Positions 8,739 to 19,331 are shown, counted from the stretch's first letter. The stretch is 64,000 nt of DNA from Anaerolineae bacterium (GCA_022824465.1 JAJDZV010000007.1:271733-335732); one strand, 5' to 3'. Program-made: numbers and translations. Notes: generated from the letters alone by a model not told the origin.

Positions 8739-10133
8739 CTACCAGACCGCCTCAGCGAACCAATGGTCCGGCAAGGCATCGCGATCCGCCGCCAGCAGTT
8801 CGCGGAGAATGGCGTCGGCATCGGCGATAGAATTGGTCAGGGGGTCGGTCATCAGCGCGCGGCGCAATAAGCCGTAATCCGCCTTGACAATGGCTTCCGC
8901 CGTCAGTTCGTGCGTATCGAGCACCAGTTCATTTAATCCGCGCAACCCACGAGGCATCTCACCGACCGGGCGCGGACGCGGCCCCCCCATATCAATGTCG
9001 CAGAGCAGCTCCAGAAACGCGTCATCCGACATATTTGACACCGCTCCGCGATTTGAAGTATTGATGTAAAAGGGCTGGCTCAAGCCGCCGACCATGTTTT
9101 CAATGATGTCGGTCGCATGATCAGGACCGAGTGTCTTCATGAATCGGCTGATGGGGGCGGCGCCGCTGTTGAACTCTTCGACTTGCCGCCACATCAGATC
9201 ATGACGAGCGTAGCGCGCATCCGTCTCCCAAATCGAGAGCGGCGGTATCGCGTCCGGCAAGCGACCATGCCCTTGATAAAAGCGCAAGTACTCTTTGGTA
9301 TGAGCGACGCATGTGGGCACGTAGCCGAAAACTTCGTAGAGCTGCCAGGCGATAGTATCATTGTGCAGGGCTTTGGCGCCCCGGTCGCCGCCAAGATCTT
9401 CTGTGGCCGCGCTGAGGCGCAGCGACTCAGCGATTGTTCGGCTGACATCATGACCGCGCCACTCGGCTTTCAACATCCAGGTGAAATGATTGACGCCGGC
9501 GATGCGCAAGTCAAATTCGGTATCGAGTTCCTCGGTCCATTCGCTGGCATCGGTGATAATGCCCGCCCGGGCGGCGTACCTGGCTTTGACATGCGGCATA
9601 TGCAGCGAGTCGCATAAGGCGAAACATTTGAGTCGCGGCGCATACCGCGCGAGCGCCATGCCATTTACCGCGCTGGGATTGATGTAGTTGATGACCCAGG
9701 CTTTGGGACAATATCGTTCAACATCGGCCGCGCAATTCATAATGACGGGCAACTCCCGCATGGCGCGGAAGATGCCACCCGGTCCGATGGTATCGCCGCT
9801 GCACATTCGAACGCCGTGTTTCTCGCTAATTTGGCAGTCAAGCCCACGGTAGCGCACTGTGTCGACTGCGAAGCTGAGCACTATAAAATCCGCGTCAGGC
9901 AGAGCTTTCTTCCAATCTGAGGCGACTTCAATCCGCAAGCGAACGCCAGTTTCCGCCACCACCTTCTCCGCCAGCCGTCCCATTTGCTCCAAGCGCCTCG
10001 GGTCGATATCTACCAAGGCCAGCGTGCCTGTGTTCAGATAGGGCGAATGCACCATCTGCCATATCGCCTGCCGACCGAAAAAAAGGCTGCCCGCGCCAAT
10101 GACGACCACCTTGGGCTGTTGAACCTTTGTCAT
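8739..10133 (-). CDS. Glycoside hydrolase family 4 (NAD- and metal-dependent alpha-glycosidase/galacturonidase type)
   Basis: 464 aa cytoplasmic enzyme of the GH4 family, which hydrolyses glycosides through a redox-elimination mechanism using NAD and a divalent metal. The Rossmann loop VVVIGAGSLFFG is at residues 9-20, the metal/substrate region carries FALCDSLHM and the signature VNHFTWMLK. The NINP/NYINPSA stretch of the family is present (INYINPSAVNG). The CDSLH variant does not match the classical CHxxG/CNxP subgroup signatures, so substrate is open. An AGAGGGAAAG ribosome site precedes the ATG. Last gene of the transporter operon reading down from 19278. Confidence 0.9.
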   Translation of the reverse strand: MTKVQQPKVVVIGAGSLFFGRQAIWQMVHSPYLNTGTLALVDIDPRRLEQMGRLAEKVVAETGVRLRIEVASDWKKALPDADFIVLSFAVDTVRYRGLDCQISEKHGVRMCSGDTIGPGGIFRAMRELPVIMNCAADVERYCPKAWVINYINPSAVNGMALARYAPRLKCFALCDSLHMPHVKARYAARAGIITDASEWTEELDTEFDLRIAGVNHFTWMLKAEWRGHDVSRTIAESLRLSAATEDLGGDRGAKALHNDTIAWQLYEVFGYVPTCVAHTKEYLRFYQGHGRLPDAIPPLSIWETDARYARHDLMWRQVEEFNSGAAPISRFMKTLGPDHATDIIENMVGGLSQPFYINTSNRGAVSNMSDDAFLELLCDIDMGGPRPRPVGEMPRGLRGLNELVLDTHELTAEAIVKADYGLLRRALMTDPLTNSIADADAILRELLAADRDALPDHWFAEAVW

Positions 10134-10199
10134 CTTTCCCTCTCCGTTACAGTTCCGTCTCTACAGCGGCGTATTGATGCCTCCAGCGCGGCCAATCTA

Positions 10200-11372
10200 T
10201 CAGTCAAATGCCGCAAGTATCTCCGACACATCAATGATGTACATCTGACGCTCGCCCTCGTGAGCGGAGTCGATACAGACCTGCCTGCCATCGCGATTCC
10301 AGCGCGGGTGGAGATCGCAGCGCAGCGGACCATTCAGAGCTGGCGGCGCATGGTACTTGCCGATGTCGATGCGCGTCTCGCTTTCGAGGTGAAACAGCAT
10401 CAATGCTCGAATGTCCCGCGCATCGGGATACGTGTCGGTGAGCAGCCAGCGGCGGTCAGGCGAGAAGCTGCAATGGCCGTCGCTGGTGAAAACAGAATCC
10501 CCGAGAATCTTAACTTCCTCATTGCAGCGGCGGAAAAGAAAATAGCGATCGCCGACGCCTTTCTTCCGCGCCCAGGCCAGCACGACATCGGGGCTGTAAT
10601 GATCCAAATGTGAGACATAGCCGTCATCGGCGACCAGGCAAAGGCCGCTGCCATCAAGCCTGGCGCTGAATAGCCGGTCGCTGAAATAGCGCCCCGCTCC
10701 GGCCGGATCGCCCCAGCGGTGCAAGCAAATGAAGTTCGAGGCATCGCTGGCGATGTGGATATGATTGCACCAATGCTGCGCCTGCGCCATAGAGGGCTTG
10801 GGTTGGAAATGGCGCAGTTGATCCAAACTTATTATGAGCCGGTTTTCGCCGCTCTCGATGTCCATCAAGAATATGCCGTCTTTAGCCGGATGCGCCTCAT
10901 CCGCCCAGGAATCAGCCACGCCGACATAACCGTAACCCGGGCGTGTGCGGTGGCTGCGGGCGAAATTGAGGCAGAGGGCTTGCGAGCCGTTGATGGCGTA
11001 GATGGCGCGCGGGAGCACCCGCGTCTCGCCGCTGAAGACATCTTGCACCACGCTGATGAAACGGTCGCCATCGCGCTGATTGTAAATGATCTTGCGCGTA
11101 GGCTCGCCGGGCAGCCATTGCAGCATCGCGCCTTGCTGCCAGCCCCAGGCGCCCGTCTCCGCAAGCGGGATCCAACAATTGCCGTCCTCGAGATCGACCA
11201 TGCCGATGCGCGCCTTGTCAGCGGGCTCGGGCATCCGGTCCATAAAATCAACTTGCATCGCAAGAAGATAGCGGCCAGTCGTGTCCCAGGGCGGCTTGTC
11301 ATAGTAACCAAAGAAATGGTGCGCGCCGCCCGTCACGCGCCGCGCCGGCAGTAGGTTTTCAATGATAGTCAT
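10200..11372 (-). CDS. Beta-propeller protein, oligogalacturonate lyase-like fold
   Basis: 390 aa without signal peptide. Repeated propeller-blade patterns are visible, e.g. HCSFSPDRRWLLTDTYPD and HPRWNRDGRQVCIDSAHEG, typical of WD40-like/PD40 (TolB-type) blades, and the N-terminal HHFFGYYDKPPWD segment is shared with uncharacterised relatives of oligogalacturonate lyase (PL22). His-rich sites (NHIHIASD, SHLDHYSPD) could hold a metal as in PL22, but I cannot confirm catalysis. The ATG overlaps the stop of the upstream toroid-like gene by 4 bases and the GH4 gene follows, so it probably processes the same imported oligosaccharide. Confidence 0.7.
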   Translation of the reverse strand: MTIIENLLPARRVTGGAHHFFGYYDKPPWDTTGRYLLAMQVDFMDRMPEPADKARIGMVDLEDGNCWIPLAETGAWGWQQGAMLQWLPGEPTRKIIYNQRDGDRFISVVQDVFSGETRVLPRAIYAINGSQALCLNFARSHRTRPGYGYVGVADSWADEAHPAKDGIFLMDIESGENRLIISLDQLRHFQPKPSMAQAQHWCNHIHIASDASNFICLHRWGDPAGAGRYFSDRLFSARLDGSGLCLVADDGYVSHLDHYSPDVVLAWARKKGVGDRYFLFRRCNEEVKILGDSVFTSDGHCSFSPDRRWLLTDTYPDARDIRALMLFHLESETRIDIGKYHAPPALNGPLRCDLHPRWNRDGRQVCIDSAHEGERQMYIIDVSEILAAFD

Positions 11373-13000
11373 GTGGCGGTCTCACCCTCGCTGGATAGGT
11401 CCAGCTGCATGGCATAATCATCGTAGCGGATAACCATCAGCGGCTGCTTGAAGTCTGCCCGGCAATATGGACTGCTGTAATGCAACCGCCGCGAGATCGC
11501 TGGCGCATCAACTGACGGCGGCTGGCTGCAGCGCTTCATGAAGCTTTCGAAGTCGCCGTCCTTTTCCGCGCTGCCCAGGCAGAGGCTCAGGCGCGCATCT
11601 GCCCGGCCGGTCCGCAGGATCCGGTTCCGGCGCAGTCCCTTGTCCAGCAGTTCAAACCCGCTCTCGCTGTGCAATGCCAGGTAGCCCTCAGCGCGGCGCG
11701 CGAAAGCCCAATTCTCGGCGATTGTCCAATCGTCAAACGCATACGTCGGGAAGTAGATGTCCTGCGCGCCTTGGCACGTCAGCTTGTCCTCTTGCTGCTT
11801 CAGAAGCTGGCCAGGGCTCTCCGCGAAGACGCGAACATGTCCCAGCTCCGCCAGCCAGCGCTGACCGACCGATACGAGGCTGGAATCGCCATGGCGATAT
11901 AGTTGTCGCTGGCTCAAACTAACGCCGCTGCGATGTTGATCAATCGCGCAAAGAGAAAATTTAGGCTTGATCGCGATGGCTTGAATCAACGACGGAATCT
12001 CGTATGACTCAGCGCAAGCCAGAAGAACCGCCGCCCCGTTGGATGGATTCCAATTGCCCGCGCCCCAGAGCAGCCGCGTCACCGGGCTCAGCGGCGACAA
12101 GCGGACGTCCATAGCGAAGTCGGTCGGATGCAGCGCCAGCGTGAAAAGCAATTTGTCGAGCACAGCGGCGGCGAGTTCGCCAAATTCATCGTCGAATTCT
12201 ACCAACGCCGTCAGCGCCATCAACTCGTCAGCCAGAGGCGCAAAAAAGTCGAAGCCGTCCGCAGCGCGCGCTGTCAGCCAGGCGCGGGTCTCGGCTGCCG
12301 CGCGGTCGCCTCGCTTGTAGAGCAAGGCCGCCAGCCGACGGCAAACGATAGTGAGCGGGGTTGGACTGCCGGAATTGAATTCATGCCGGCGCAAATTGCC
12401 GTTGAGCAGCGCCGCCAACCCCGGCGGCAACTGTTGACCATACTTGAATATAATGAACAGCAACGGGAGCAATCTTCGCGCCTCGTCGCCTTCGCTTGCC
12501 TTGACTAGAATCGCCTCACGGATAGCCATCCCCCAAGCGAGTCGCGCGAGTTCGCTGATGACATCGGGTCCGCGGCGGCTGGCATCGCTTAGCGCTTCCT
12601 CGCGGCGGCAGCTGTTATCGCCATAGTGTCTGGTCGATACATTGCCATTGATGACCCGGAAAGGCAGAGCGACTTCATAAGGCGTCGCCCCATAATACTC
12701 GCTGGCTTTGGGGCGAATAAGCGCATAATAAAGTCCGTCCGGCGCGTTGAGGGTTTTGCGCAGGACAACCGAATTCGTATCCTCGTCGAGCATGGTGTTG
12801 GCTTCCGCGTAGATGCGGCCCGACTGATGCCTCATGCTGATATGCACATCGCAGAATTCGTCTAATTCGGGCGGGAAATCCACCCGGATTATGTCGCATC
12901 CGCTGTAAATGTCGCGCGCCAGCCAAGCCTGCGGGAAGATCCGCTGAAACTTCTGCAGACGCGCCGATGCGCTGTTTGCGTTACTGCGCGGCTCTGTCAT
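11369..13000 (-). CDS. Uncharacterised heparinase-like (alpha/alpha toroid plus beta-sandwich) protein
   Basis: 543 aa, no signal peptide. The middle (about residues 130-330) is a helical repeat region rich in LAALL/LADELMAL patterns, consistent with an alpha/alpha toroid. It is followed by a strand-rich part with the conserved stretch IYFPTYAFDDW then WAFARRAEGYLAL, which I recognise from large uncharacterised carbohydrate-locus proteins resembling heparinase II/III-type lyases. No catalytic Tyr/His set can be assigned. GGAGGCG sits 6 bases before the ATG, which overlaps the stop of the ATPase gene (12997). Co-operonic with GH4 and the propeller protein. Function unknown. Confidence 0.7.
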   Translation of the reverse strand: MTEPRSNANSASARLQKFQRIFPQAWLARDIYSGCDIIRVDFPPELDEFCDVHISMRHQSGRIYAEANTMLDEDTNSVVLRKTLNAPDGLYYALIRPKASEYYGATPYEVALPFRVINGNVSTRHYGDNSCRREEALSDASRRGPDVISELARLAWGMAIREAILVKASEGDEARRLLPLLFIIFKYGQQLPPGLAALLNGNLRRHEFNSGSPTPLTIVCRRLAALLYKRGDRAAAETRAWLTARAADGFDFFAPLADELMALTALVEFDDEFGELAAAVLDKLLFTLALHPTDFAMDVRLSPLSPVTRLLWGAGNWNPSNGAAVLLACAESYEIPSLIQAIAIKPKFSLCAIDQHRSGVSLSQRQLYRHGDSSLVSVGQRWLAELGHVRVFAESPGQLLKQQEDKLTCQGAQDIYFPTYAFDDWTIAENWAFARRAEGYLALHSESGFELLDKGLRRNRILRTGRADARLSLCLGSAEKDGDFESFMKRCSQPPSVDAPAISRRLHYSSPYCRADFKQPLMVIRYDDYAMQLDLSSEGETAT

Positions 13001-14031
13001 GGCGTCGCCTCCGCCAGAGCGATGCCCTCAAGGTCGACTTCGCCGGCATAGTGGCAACTGGCGAATTGCCCGGGGCGGACTTCGCGCATTATCGGCGTCT
13101 CGCTCTGGCAGCGGTCGCCATCGTTGAAGCGGCAGCGATTGTGAAACGGGCAGCCGCCAGGCACAGCGTAGGGATCGGGAATCGAGCCGCGAATGACATT
13201 CAGTTTCCCGCCGGGCTGGCTGCTCCCCAGGCGCGGGATGCTATGCAACAGAGCGCCGGTATAAGGATGCTGCGGCTGATAGAAGAGCGAATCCACATCA
13301 GCCGATTCAACGATCCGCCCCATGTACATGACGATCACATGATCAGTCATCTGGGCGATGACCCCCAGATCGTGCGTGATGAACATGATCGCCATGCCCA
13401 GCTCCCCTTGCAGTCGACGCAGCAGCGCCAGGATCTGCGCTTGCGTGGTGACATCAAGAGCGGTGGTCGGTTCATCAGCGATGAGCAGACGCGGCTCGCA
13501 GCTAAGCGCCATCGCGATCATGGCTCGCTGCCGCATGCCGCCGGAAAGCTCGTGCGGATAGCGGTCAATGATGCCTTCCGGGCGCGGCATGCCGACCAGG
13601 CTAAGCACCTCGATCGTCCGCTCCCGCGCCGCCGCTTTGCTGAACAGTTGGTGCAGCCTGATGGCTTCGCTGATTTGATCGCCAATGGTATGCACTGGAC
13701 TCAGCGAAGTCATCGGCTCCTGGAAGACCATCGCGATTTCAGCGCCGCGGATGGCGCGGATCTCCGCGCTTTTCGGGTCGAGCGCAGCCAAGTCGATCGA
13801 TTCGCCATCGCGCTGGTAGAGGATCTTGCCGCCGACGATCTCGCCCGGATGAGGCACGATGCGCAAAATCGAGCGCGACATGATCGACTTGCCGCAGCCG
13901 CTTTCGCCGACTATGCCAAGGGTCTGCCCGCTTTCCAGCCTGAAACTGGCGCCGTCCACCGCGCGGACCCGCCCCAGCTCGCTGACGAAGTGGGTCTGCA
14001 AGTTACGAACTTCCAGCAGCGTAGCGCTCAT
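12997..14031 (-). CDS. Peptide/oligosaccharide ABC transporter ATPase (DppD/OppD type)
   Basis: 344 aa. ATG 14031 was chosen: it begins the standard [11 protein letters not shown] and lies one base after the stop of the DppF-type gene; a longer frame back to 14166 would only overlap that gene. Walker [10 protein letters not shown]-loop [10 protein letters not shown], signature LSGGMRQR, Walker [13 protein letters not shown] and the His switch ITHDLG are all intact. The C-terminal OppD-type extension has CPFHNRC..., the cysteine-rich element found in this subfamily. It hydrolyses ATP to power the permeases at 15045 and 16205. Confidence 0.93.
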   Translation of the reverse strand: MSATLLEVRNLQTHFVSELGRVRAVDGASFRLESGQTLGIVGESGCGKSIMSRSILRIVPHPGEIVGGKILYQRDGESIDLAALDPKSAEIRAIRGAEIAMVFQEPMTSLSPVHTIGDQISEAIRLHQLFSKAAARERTIEVLSLVGMPRPEGIIDRYPHELSGGMRQRAMIAMALSCEPRLLIADEPTTALDVTTQAQILALLRRLQGELGMAIMFITHDLGVIAQMTDHVIVMYMGRIVESADVDSLFYQPQHPYTGALLHSIPRLGSSQPGGKLNVIRGSIPDPYAVPGGCPFHNRCRFNDGDRCQSETPIMREVRPGQFASCHYAGEVDLEGIALAEATP

Positions 14032-14032
14032 G

Positions 14033-15043
14033 TCAGTTGGCTCCCTGCAGATCAAGCTCGGCGGCGCGGTGGCAGGCCACCCAATGCCCGCCCGCGTTCG
14101 GATGCAATGCGGGGCTTTCGCTGCGGCAGCGCTCGATGACATAAGGGCAGCGCGGATGGAAAGCACAGCCTGCCGGCGGGTCCGCCGGGTCGGCCACTTC
14201 GCCTTCGAGAACGAGCGGCGCAGCCCTGCGGCGCGGGTCCGGCTTTGGCACAGCCGATAGCAAGGCTTCCGTGTAAGGGTGGCGCGGCTTCCGATAGAGA
14301 CGCGCTGTCTCGGTCATTTCGACGATCTTGCCGACGTACATCACCGCCACGCGATCGCATATATGCTCAACCACGCTCAAATCGTGTGCGATAAAGAGAT
14401 AGGTCAAGCCAAACTCCGATTGCAAATCGCCGAGGAGATTGAGGATCTGCGCCTGCACCGAGACATCCAGCGCCGAAACCGGCTCGTCGCAAACAATCAG
14501 CCGCGGATTGAGGGCGAGGGCGCGGGCGATGCCGATGCGCTGACGCTGCCCGCCGCTGAAGGCATGAGGATAGCGCGTCATGGTTTCCGAGCGCAAGCCA
14601 ACCACGCTAAGCAATGCCGCCACGCGTTCCTTGATGACATTGCCATCCTTGACGCCGTTTACCTTGAGCGGCTCGCCAATGAGTTGCAGTAGCGTCATGC
14701 GCGGGTTGAGCGAGCCGAAGGGATCTTGGAAGATCATCTGAATTTGCCGGCGAAATGGGCGCAGTTCAACGCCGCTGAGTCGCGCAAGATCGGTAACCCC
14801 CTTGTCGCTCCCCTCACCCCCAAAGAGAATCTCTCCCGCCGTCGGCTGGTAGGCGCGGACGATGCACCGGCCCAGCGTCGTTTTGCCGCAGCCGCTTTCG
14901 CCGACCAAACCCAGTGTCTCACCTGCACGAACCTCGAAGCTGACGCCGTCAACCGCCTTGACCTGCCCTACCGCGCGTGAAAACAATCCTCTCTTGATCG
15001 GGAAATACTTCTTCAACGAACGGACTTCCAGTAGATTCGCCAT
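14033..15043 (-). CDS. Peptide/oligosaccharide ABC transporter ATPase (DppF/OppF type)
   Basis: 336 aa. ATG 15043 starts [16 protein letters not shown], the expected N-terminus, one base past the permease stop; an in-frame start at 15082 would overlap the permease. Motifs: Walker [10 protein letters not shown]-loop [11 protein letters not shown], signature FSGGQRQR, Walker [14 protein letters not shown]-loop IAHDLS, and the C-terminal [10 protein letters not shown] cysteine element. Pairs with the DppD-type ATPase to form an asymmetric motor. Confidence 0.94.
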   Translation of the reverse strand: MANLLEVRSLKKYFPIKRGLFSRAVGQVKAVDGVSFEVRAGETLGLVGESGCGKTTLGRCIVRAYQPTAGEILFGGEGSDKGVTDLARLSGVELRPFRRQIQMIFQDPFGSLNPRMTLLQLIGEPLKVNGVKDGNVIKERVAALLSVVGLRSETMTRYPHAFSGGQRQRIGIARALALNPRLIVCDEPVSALDVSVQAQILNLLGDLQSEFGLTYLFIAHDLSVVEHICDRVAVMYVGKIVEMTETARLYRKPRHPYTEALLSAVPKPDPRRRAAPLVLEGEVADPADPPAGCAFHPRCPYVIERCRSESPALHPNAGGHWVACHRAAELDLQGAN

Positions 15044-15044
15044 T

Positions 15045-16196
15045 TTAACTCGCAAAAGGATCAGCCGCATCGCGCGCGCCATCGCCGACGAAATTGAATG
15101 CCAGAACAGCGACGATCACGCAAAGGGCGGGACCAATCCACATCCAGGGATAGAAGTGCACCACGAGGTTATCTTGCGCCGCCTGCAACAACACGCCCCA
15201 ACTGATGGTCGGCGGATTCAACCCGATGCCTAGAAAACTTAGCGCCGTCTCCGCCAGGATGATGCGCGGAACAGCCAGCGTAATATTGACGATGACATAA
15301 CTCATGATGCTGGGGATGAGATGGCGCGTGATAATCCGCCACTGGCTGCAGCCGTAAAGCCGCGCCGCCATGACAAAATCTTGCTCGCGGACGGCGAGAA
15401 ATCGCCCGCGGGCGACCCGCGCCGTGCTCGTCCAGGAGATTAGCGATAGCACGATAAGGATGGCGAAATACTGCTGCACCGGATCCCAGTCCCGCGGGAT
15501 AGCGGCCGCCAATCCCATCCATAGCGGGATGGACGGAATGGCGATAATCGCTTCGATAACGCGCTGTATCAGGCTGTCGACCCAGCCCCCGTACAAACCG
15601 GAAATGCCGCCGAGAATTAAACCGAGGGCGAGGCTGAGAAAGACCGACGCCAAGCCGATGGATAGCGAAATCTGCGCCCCATAGATCAGCCGGCTGTAGA
15701 GGTCCCTTCCCAATTGGTCGGTGCCGAAGAAATTGACCGGCGCCCCCGCAGCGCCGAAAAGGCGAACATCTAGCCTGATATGCAGCGGACGCAAGGCGTT
15801 CAGCGGGACGCCGTGCAAGCCAATCTTGTATTCATCGCCACGGACCAAGAAATGCAGCGGATATATTTCATCGGTGTTGACCGTGTAAATCGGCCGCAGC
15901 GTATTCAGATCGCGGGACATCGTCATGCCATAGACGAAGGGCGCGCGCAATTTCCCTTCGCTGTCGATGATGCGCGGCGGATTGGGCGGCATATACAGGT
16001 TGCGTCCGCGGGAGAGCGGGTCATAAGGGGCGAAGAATCCGGCAAAGACCGAGCCGACATAAGCCAACAGGAGCAAGATGCCCGAGAAAACAGCCGGCTT
16101 GTGACGGCGGAATTTCCACCACATCAGCCGCTGCGGCGAAACCACCTCCAGAGGCGATTCTTCACTGGGCGGATTTGCAACCTGGTCTTTCGGCAT
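15045..16196 (-). CDS. Peptide/oligosaccharide ABC transporter permease (DppC type)
   Basis: 383 aa, longer than DppC of E. coli (about 300) because of an extended periplasmic stretch after the first membrane segment (residues about 60-150). That pattern is typical of DppC-like permeases in oligosaccharide loci of Chloroflexota and Thermotogae. Features: cytoplasmic N-terminus ([15 protein letters not shown]), the motif [17 protein letters not shown] that marks the family, and the EAA loop [14 protein letters not shown] followed by RHLIPS. Eight bases downstream of the DppB-type gene. Confidence 0.93.
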   Translation of the reverse strand: MPKDQVANPPSEESPLEVVSPQRLMWWKFRRHKPAVFSGILLLLAYVGSVFAGFFAPYDPLSRGRNLYMPPNPPRIIDSEGKLRAPFVYGMTMSRDLNTLRPIYTVNTDEIYPLHFLVRGDEYKIGLHGVPLNALRPLHIRLDVRLFGAAGAPVNFFGTDQLGRDLYSRLIYGAQISLSIGLASVFLSLALGLILGGISGLYGGWVDSLIQRVIEAIIAIPSIPLWMGLAAAIPRDWDPVQQYFAILIVLSLISWTSTARVARGRFLAVREQDFVMAARLYGCSQWRIITRHLIPSIMSYVIVNITLAVPRIILAETALSFLGIGLNPPTISWGVLLQAAQDNLVVHFYPWMWIGPALCVIVAVLAFNFVGDGARDAADPFAS

Positions 16197-16204
16197 CGCC
16201 GCCC

Positions 16205-17185
16205 CTACTCAAACTGAATCCGCGGATCCGCCCAAATCAGCAACAGATCGGAAACGAAGGTGCCGATGACCGTCAGCAAGCTAAGGAAGAGGATCATCGA
16301 GCCAGCCAAGAGCATATCCTGCGCCAGCAAGGCGTTGAGCAGCAGCGGACCCGTCGTGGGCAAATTAAGCACGATGGCGACGATCGCCGTGCCCGAGATC
16401 AAGGCGGGCAGCACGAAGCCGATGGTGCTTAGCACCGGGCTGATCGCCACGCGCACCGGATACTTGAAGATGAGACGGGCTTCGCTCAAGCCTTTGGCGC
16501 GGGCGGTTTCCACATAAGGCTGGCGCATTTCGTCCAGCATCATGCCGCGCATGACGCGAATCGTGCCCGCTGTGCCCGCCGTGCCCACCACGATAACGGG
16601 AATCCACAGATTGGAAAGCAAATCGAGAAACTTCCCAAATGACCAGGGCGCCAATTCGTATTCCGGCGAGAACAAGCCAGCAACGTTTGCATCAAAATAC
16701 TGACTGCCGATATAGAGCAGGATAATGGCGAAGAGGAAATTGGGAATCGCAAGGCCAATGAAGCCGACAAATGAAAAGAGATAATCGAGCAGCGAATACT
16801 GATTCAGCGCCGAATAAATGCCTATGGGAATGGCGATGAGATAGACGAGCACGGCGGTGGGCAAAGTGATGGCCAGCGTCAGCGGCAGTCGCTCGCCCAG
16901 CAAATCTGCGACCGTGCGCTGATGCTGAAAGGACACGCCGTAATTGCCGCGTAGGACATTGCTGATCCACTTGACATACTGAATGAGGAAGGGTTCATCC
17001 AGGCCGAATTGCGCGCGCAAGGCGTCGATAGTCTCCTGGGTGAAGGTCTCGCCGCCGGAGATGGTGGTGACATAGGCGTCGACAAAATCGCCCGGCGGCA
17101 ACTGGATGACAATGAAGGCGACGATGCTCACGATGAGCATGATCACGATCATCTGCAGGAAGCGTCTGATGACGTAGGCGGTCAT
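16205..17185 (-). CDS. Peptide/oligosaccharide ABC transporter permease (DppB type)
   Basis: 326 aa with six hydrophobic segments; N-terminus MTAYVIRRFLQMIVIML is standard for DppB. The family box RAQFGLDEPFLIQYVKWI and the EAA loop ETARAKGLSEARLIF then YPVRVA are present. GGAGG lies 8 bases before the ATG. A 125-base gap with a G-rich hairpin (17264-17290) separates it from the binding-protein gene upstream in the operon. Confidence 0.94.
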   Translation of the reverse strand: MTAYVIRRFLQMIVIMLIVSIVAFIVIQLPPGDFVDAYVTTISGGETFTQETIDALRAQFGLDEPFLIQYVKWISNVLRGNYGVSFQHQRTVADLLGERLPLTLAITLPTAVLVYLIAIPIGIYSALNQYSLLDYLFSFVGFIGLAIPNFLFAIILLYIGSQYFDANVAGLFSPEYELAPWSFGKFLDLLSNLWIPVIVVGTAGTAGTIRVMRGMMLDEMRQPYVETARAKGLSEARLIFKYPVRVAISPVLSTIGFVLPALISGTAIVAIVLNLPTTGPLLLNALLAQDMLLAGSMILFLSLLTVIGTFVSDLLLIWADPRIQFE

Positions 17186-17263
17186 GACTACGCCTCCATC
17201 CTCCGGTCCCTTCCCCTACAAGCGCGGAAGCGGTGCGAAGTGACTGGTCGCCGAGTATCAGTT

Positions 17264-17290
17264 CCCCCTCCCTCTTTATGTGGGAGGGGG
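17264..17290. repeat. G-rich hairpin repeat, copy 1
   Basis: CCCCCTCCC (17264-17272) pairs perfectly with GGGAGGGGG (17282-17290) around a 9-base loop CTCTTTATG-like sequence. Related hairpins occur at 37067-37092 and 61526-61550, so this is a small dispersed repeat rather than a one-off. Here it lies between the binding-protein and permease genes, where it could attenuate expression. Confidence 0.65.
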
Positions 17291-17310
17291 TTTGCCAATC
17301 AACATCAAGC

Positions 17311-19278
17311 CTAACTCGGCGCGCCCACCCACTCGCCGCCTTCAAAGTAGCACTGCTCGATGTGATACTGATGGTTGCCCAGCCAGTCGAAGCTGGTGAA
17401 GCCCTGCGCCGGATAGTTGCGGAAGTTGCTGCCCAAGACCACCGGGATCGGCACCTCGCCCACATCGCCGATATTCCACAGGTTCTCGATGTTCAGCCGC
17501 ATGATCTCCTTGCCGATATTCACGCGCTCGGCTTCATCGATCGTGGTCTTCATCTGGTCGAAGAGCTGCTGAACTTGCGCCGCATCGCCCATTGGCGCCT
17601 CGCCGCTTTCGCCGCCGGTGGCGTAGTGTACGGCGTATTGCGGACCCCACTGATTCCAGTCTGTGGGCAAGAATGGCACATGCCATACTGGCGTATGCGG
17701 GAACATCGAGTCGCTGCATTTATCCGCGATCCAAATGCCGCATTCGATGTCGTTATTGTCGATCAAAGCGCGGATCTGCTCGCGCGCGACCACCCGCACA
17801 TCAAGATCGACGCCGACCTCAGCCAAGAATTCGCGCAGCAATTCGCCGACGTCTTCGCTGCCCGGCTGCCCGATCGAGATGTCCATGCGGATGCTCAACG
17901 CGCTGCCGTCAGCCCGCGACCGCATGCCATCGCCGCCGGTGCTCAAACCCATCTCATCCAGCAAGGCGCCCGCAGCGGCCGGATCGTAGTCGGTGTGGCG
18001 CGTCACATATTCTTCCACGCGGAACTTGCTGCCCGGGATCACCTGCACCTGCGATGGCACGCCGAAACCCTGATACACCACATTAGAGATGGTCTGCCGG
18101 TCGATCGCCATAGACATCGCCTGCTTAAAGCGAATATCGTTGAAAATCTCGCGTAAACCCTCATCTTTGGCGTTGTGATTGAACATGATGGTGTGCTCGG
18201 CCGAGCGGCTCGTCTGCCACAGCCGCACTTCATAATTGCCCGCCTCAGCATTTTCTTGGTAAAGCGGGAAATTGGTGAACGTCAAATCAGTATTGACCCA
18301 ATTCATCTCGCCGGCGGCAATGGCGGCGTCGCGTACCTCCGCGCCCTCGTAATTCGTCAGGATGACCTGGTTGATGTAGGGCAACTGGTTGCCTTCGGTA
18401 TCGACCTTCCAGTAGTAGGGATTGCGGTCGGCGACCACGATGTTTAGCTCCATGGCGCGGCTCGTCTTGAAAGGCAGCAAGTTTGGCAGATCGAGGTTGT
18501 CGAAGTGCAAGCCATATTGAACCGCGACGCGATTGTTGAAGAGCTCGTCCCAGGTGGAGAAACCGGCTTCCGCAATCTTCGCTTCCAGTTCCGCCGCATC
18601 GGCGAAATCGGGATGGAACTGCTCAAGATAGTGACGCGGCATCCAGCGCGGCAGCTGTGAGCCGATCCAGTGAGAAAGCAAGCCGGGCAAATTGGCGTGC
18701 GGCGCCACGAAGGTCCATTGCACCGTCAGATCATCCACGACCTCAAATTCCGCCAACTCGCCATTGATGACAAACTCCGAGCGCGGCGAGGGCGAGAGCG
18801 TCGTATTCGTCAGCACATGATTCCAGTAGAACTCGAAATCATGCGCCCCAAATGGCGCGCCATCGGACCATTTCATGCCTTCGCGCAAATGCAAGACGAA
18901 AGTGTTGCCGTCGTTAGTATACTCCCAACTCTCGGCGATATTGGGTTCAATTGTGCTGGAATCCCAGCCAATGCGCAGGATCGGCTCCGGACCCCAGGCC
19001 GAACGCGCCTGGAAACCGCGTCCCTGGAAGATTCCAGTGCGGATGGCGCCGCCATATTCGCCGATGCTGTCCAGCGGCTCAATCACGACCGGGTTCAGCG
19101 GCAAGCGATCGGCCACCGGCGGCAGGTCGCCAGCAGCGACCATATCCGCGAGTTCAGGCGCCTCGCTGTACATCATGTCCTGCGCCGCAAGCGGCAAGCC
19201 ATTGCTCAAAACCGCCATGCCGGCGCCAGCGCTTATGGACAATTTGAGAAACTTGCGGCGACTCATCTTACGAGACAT
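17311..19278 (-). CDS. ABC transporter substrate-binding protein, family 5 (SBP_bac_5)
   Basis: 655 aa. Start ATG 19278 has AGGAGGAG about 8 bases upstream. The N-terminus MSRKMSRRKFLKLSISAG is a twin-arginine signal, so the protein is probably exported folded. The body follows the Dpp/Opp binding-protein pattern: LAESW-type box (IAESWEYTNDGNTFVLHLRE), then WSDGAPFGAHDFEFYW, and AMSMAIDRQTI. Family-5 proteins bind peptides, but long members in glycosidase operons bind oligosaccharides; the GH4 and propeller genes favour a sugar ligand. First structural gene after the lacI-type regulator. Confidence 0.93.
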   Translation of the reverse strand: MSRKMSRRKFLKLSISAGAGMAVLSNGLPLAAQDMMYSEAPELADMVAAGDLPPVADRLPLNPVVIEPLDSIGEYGGAIRTGIFQGRGFQARSAWGPEPILRIGWDSSTIEPNIAESWEYTNDGNTFVLHLREGMKWSDGAPFGAHDFEFYWNHVLTNTTLSPSPRSEFVINGELAEFEVVDDLTVQWTFVAPHANLPGLLSHWIGSQLPRWMPRHYLEQFHPDFADAAELEAKIAEAGFSTWDELFNNRVAVQYGLHFDNLDLPNLLPFKTSRAMELNIVVADRNPYYWKVDTEGNQLPYINQVILTNYEGAEVRDAAIAAGEMNWVNTDLTFTNFPLYQENAEAGNYEVRLWQTSRSAEHTIMFNHNAKDEGLREIFNDIRFKQAMSMAIDRQTISNVVYQGFGVPSQVQVIPGSKFRVEEYVTRHTDYDPAAAGALLDEMGLSTGGDGMRSRADGSALSIRMDISIGQPGSEDVGELLREFLAEVGVDLDVRVVAREQIRALIDNNDIECGIWIADKCSDSMFPHTPVWHVPFLPTDWNQWGPQYAVHYATGGESGEAPMGDAAQVQQLFDQMKTTIDEAERVNIGKEIMRLNIENLWNIGDVGEVPIPVVLGSNFRNYPAQGFTSFDWLGNHQYHIEQCYFEGGEWVGAPS

Positions 19279-19321
19279 TACAATTCTCCTCCTAGAAACG
19301 ATACTTTCCATTCGACGGGCT

Positions 19322-19331
19322 GATACGTATC
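19322..19331. promoter_or_regulatory. Palindrome upstream of the family-5 binding-protein gene
   Basis: GATACGTATC is a perfect 10-base palindrome with a central CG, 43 bases before the ATG at 19278; a further half-site CGATAC lies at 19301-19306. Central-CG palindromes are typical of LacI-family operators, but this one differs from the site in the regulator's own promoter. Confidence 0.35.

Noticed and set aside
12967..14139. 390-codon plus-strand frame
   Set aside because: Antisense to the DppD-type ATPase with complete motifs; a mirror frame of high-GC coding DNA.
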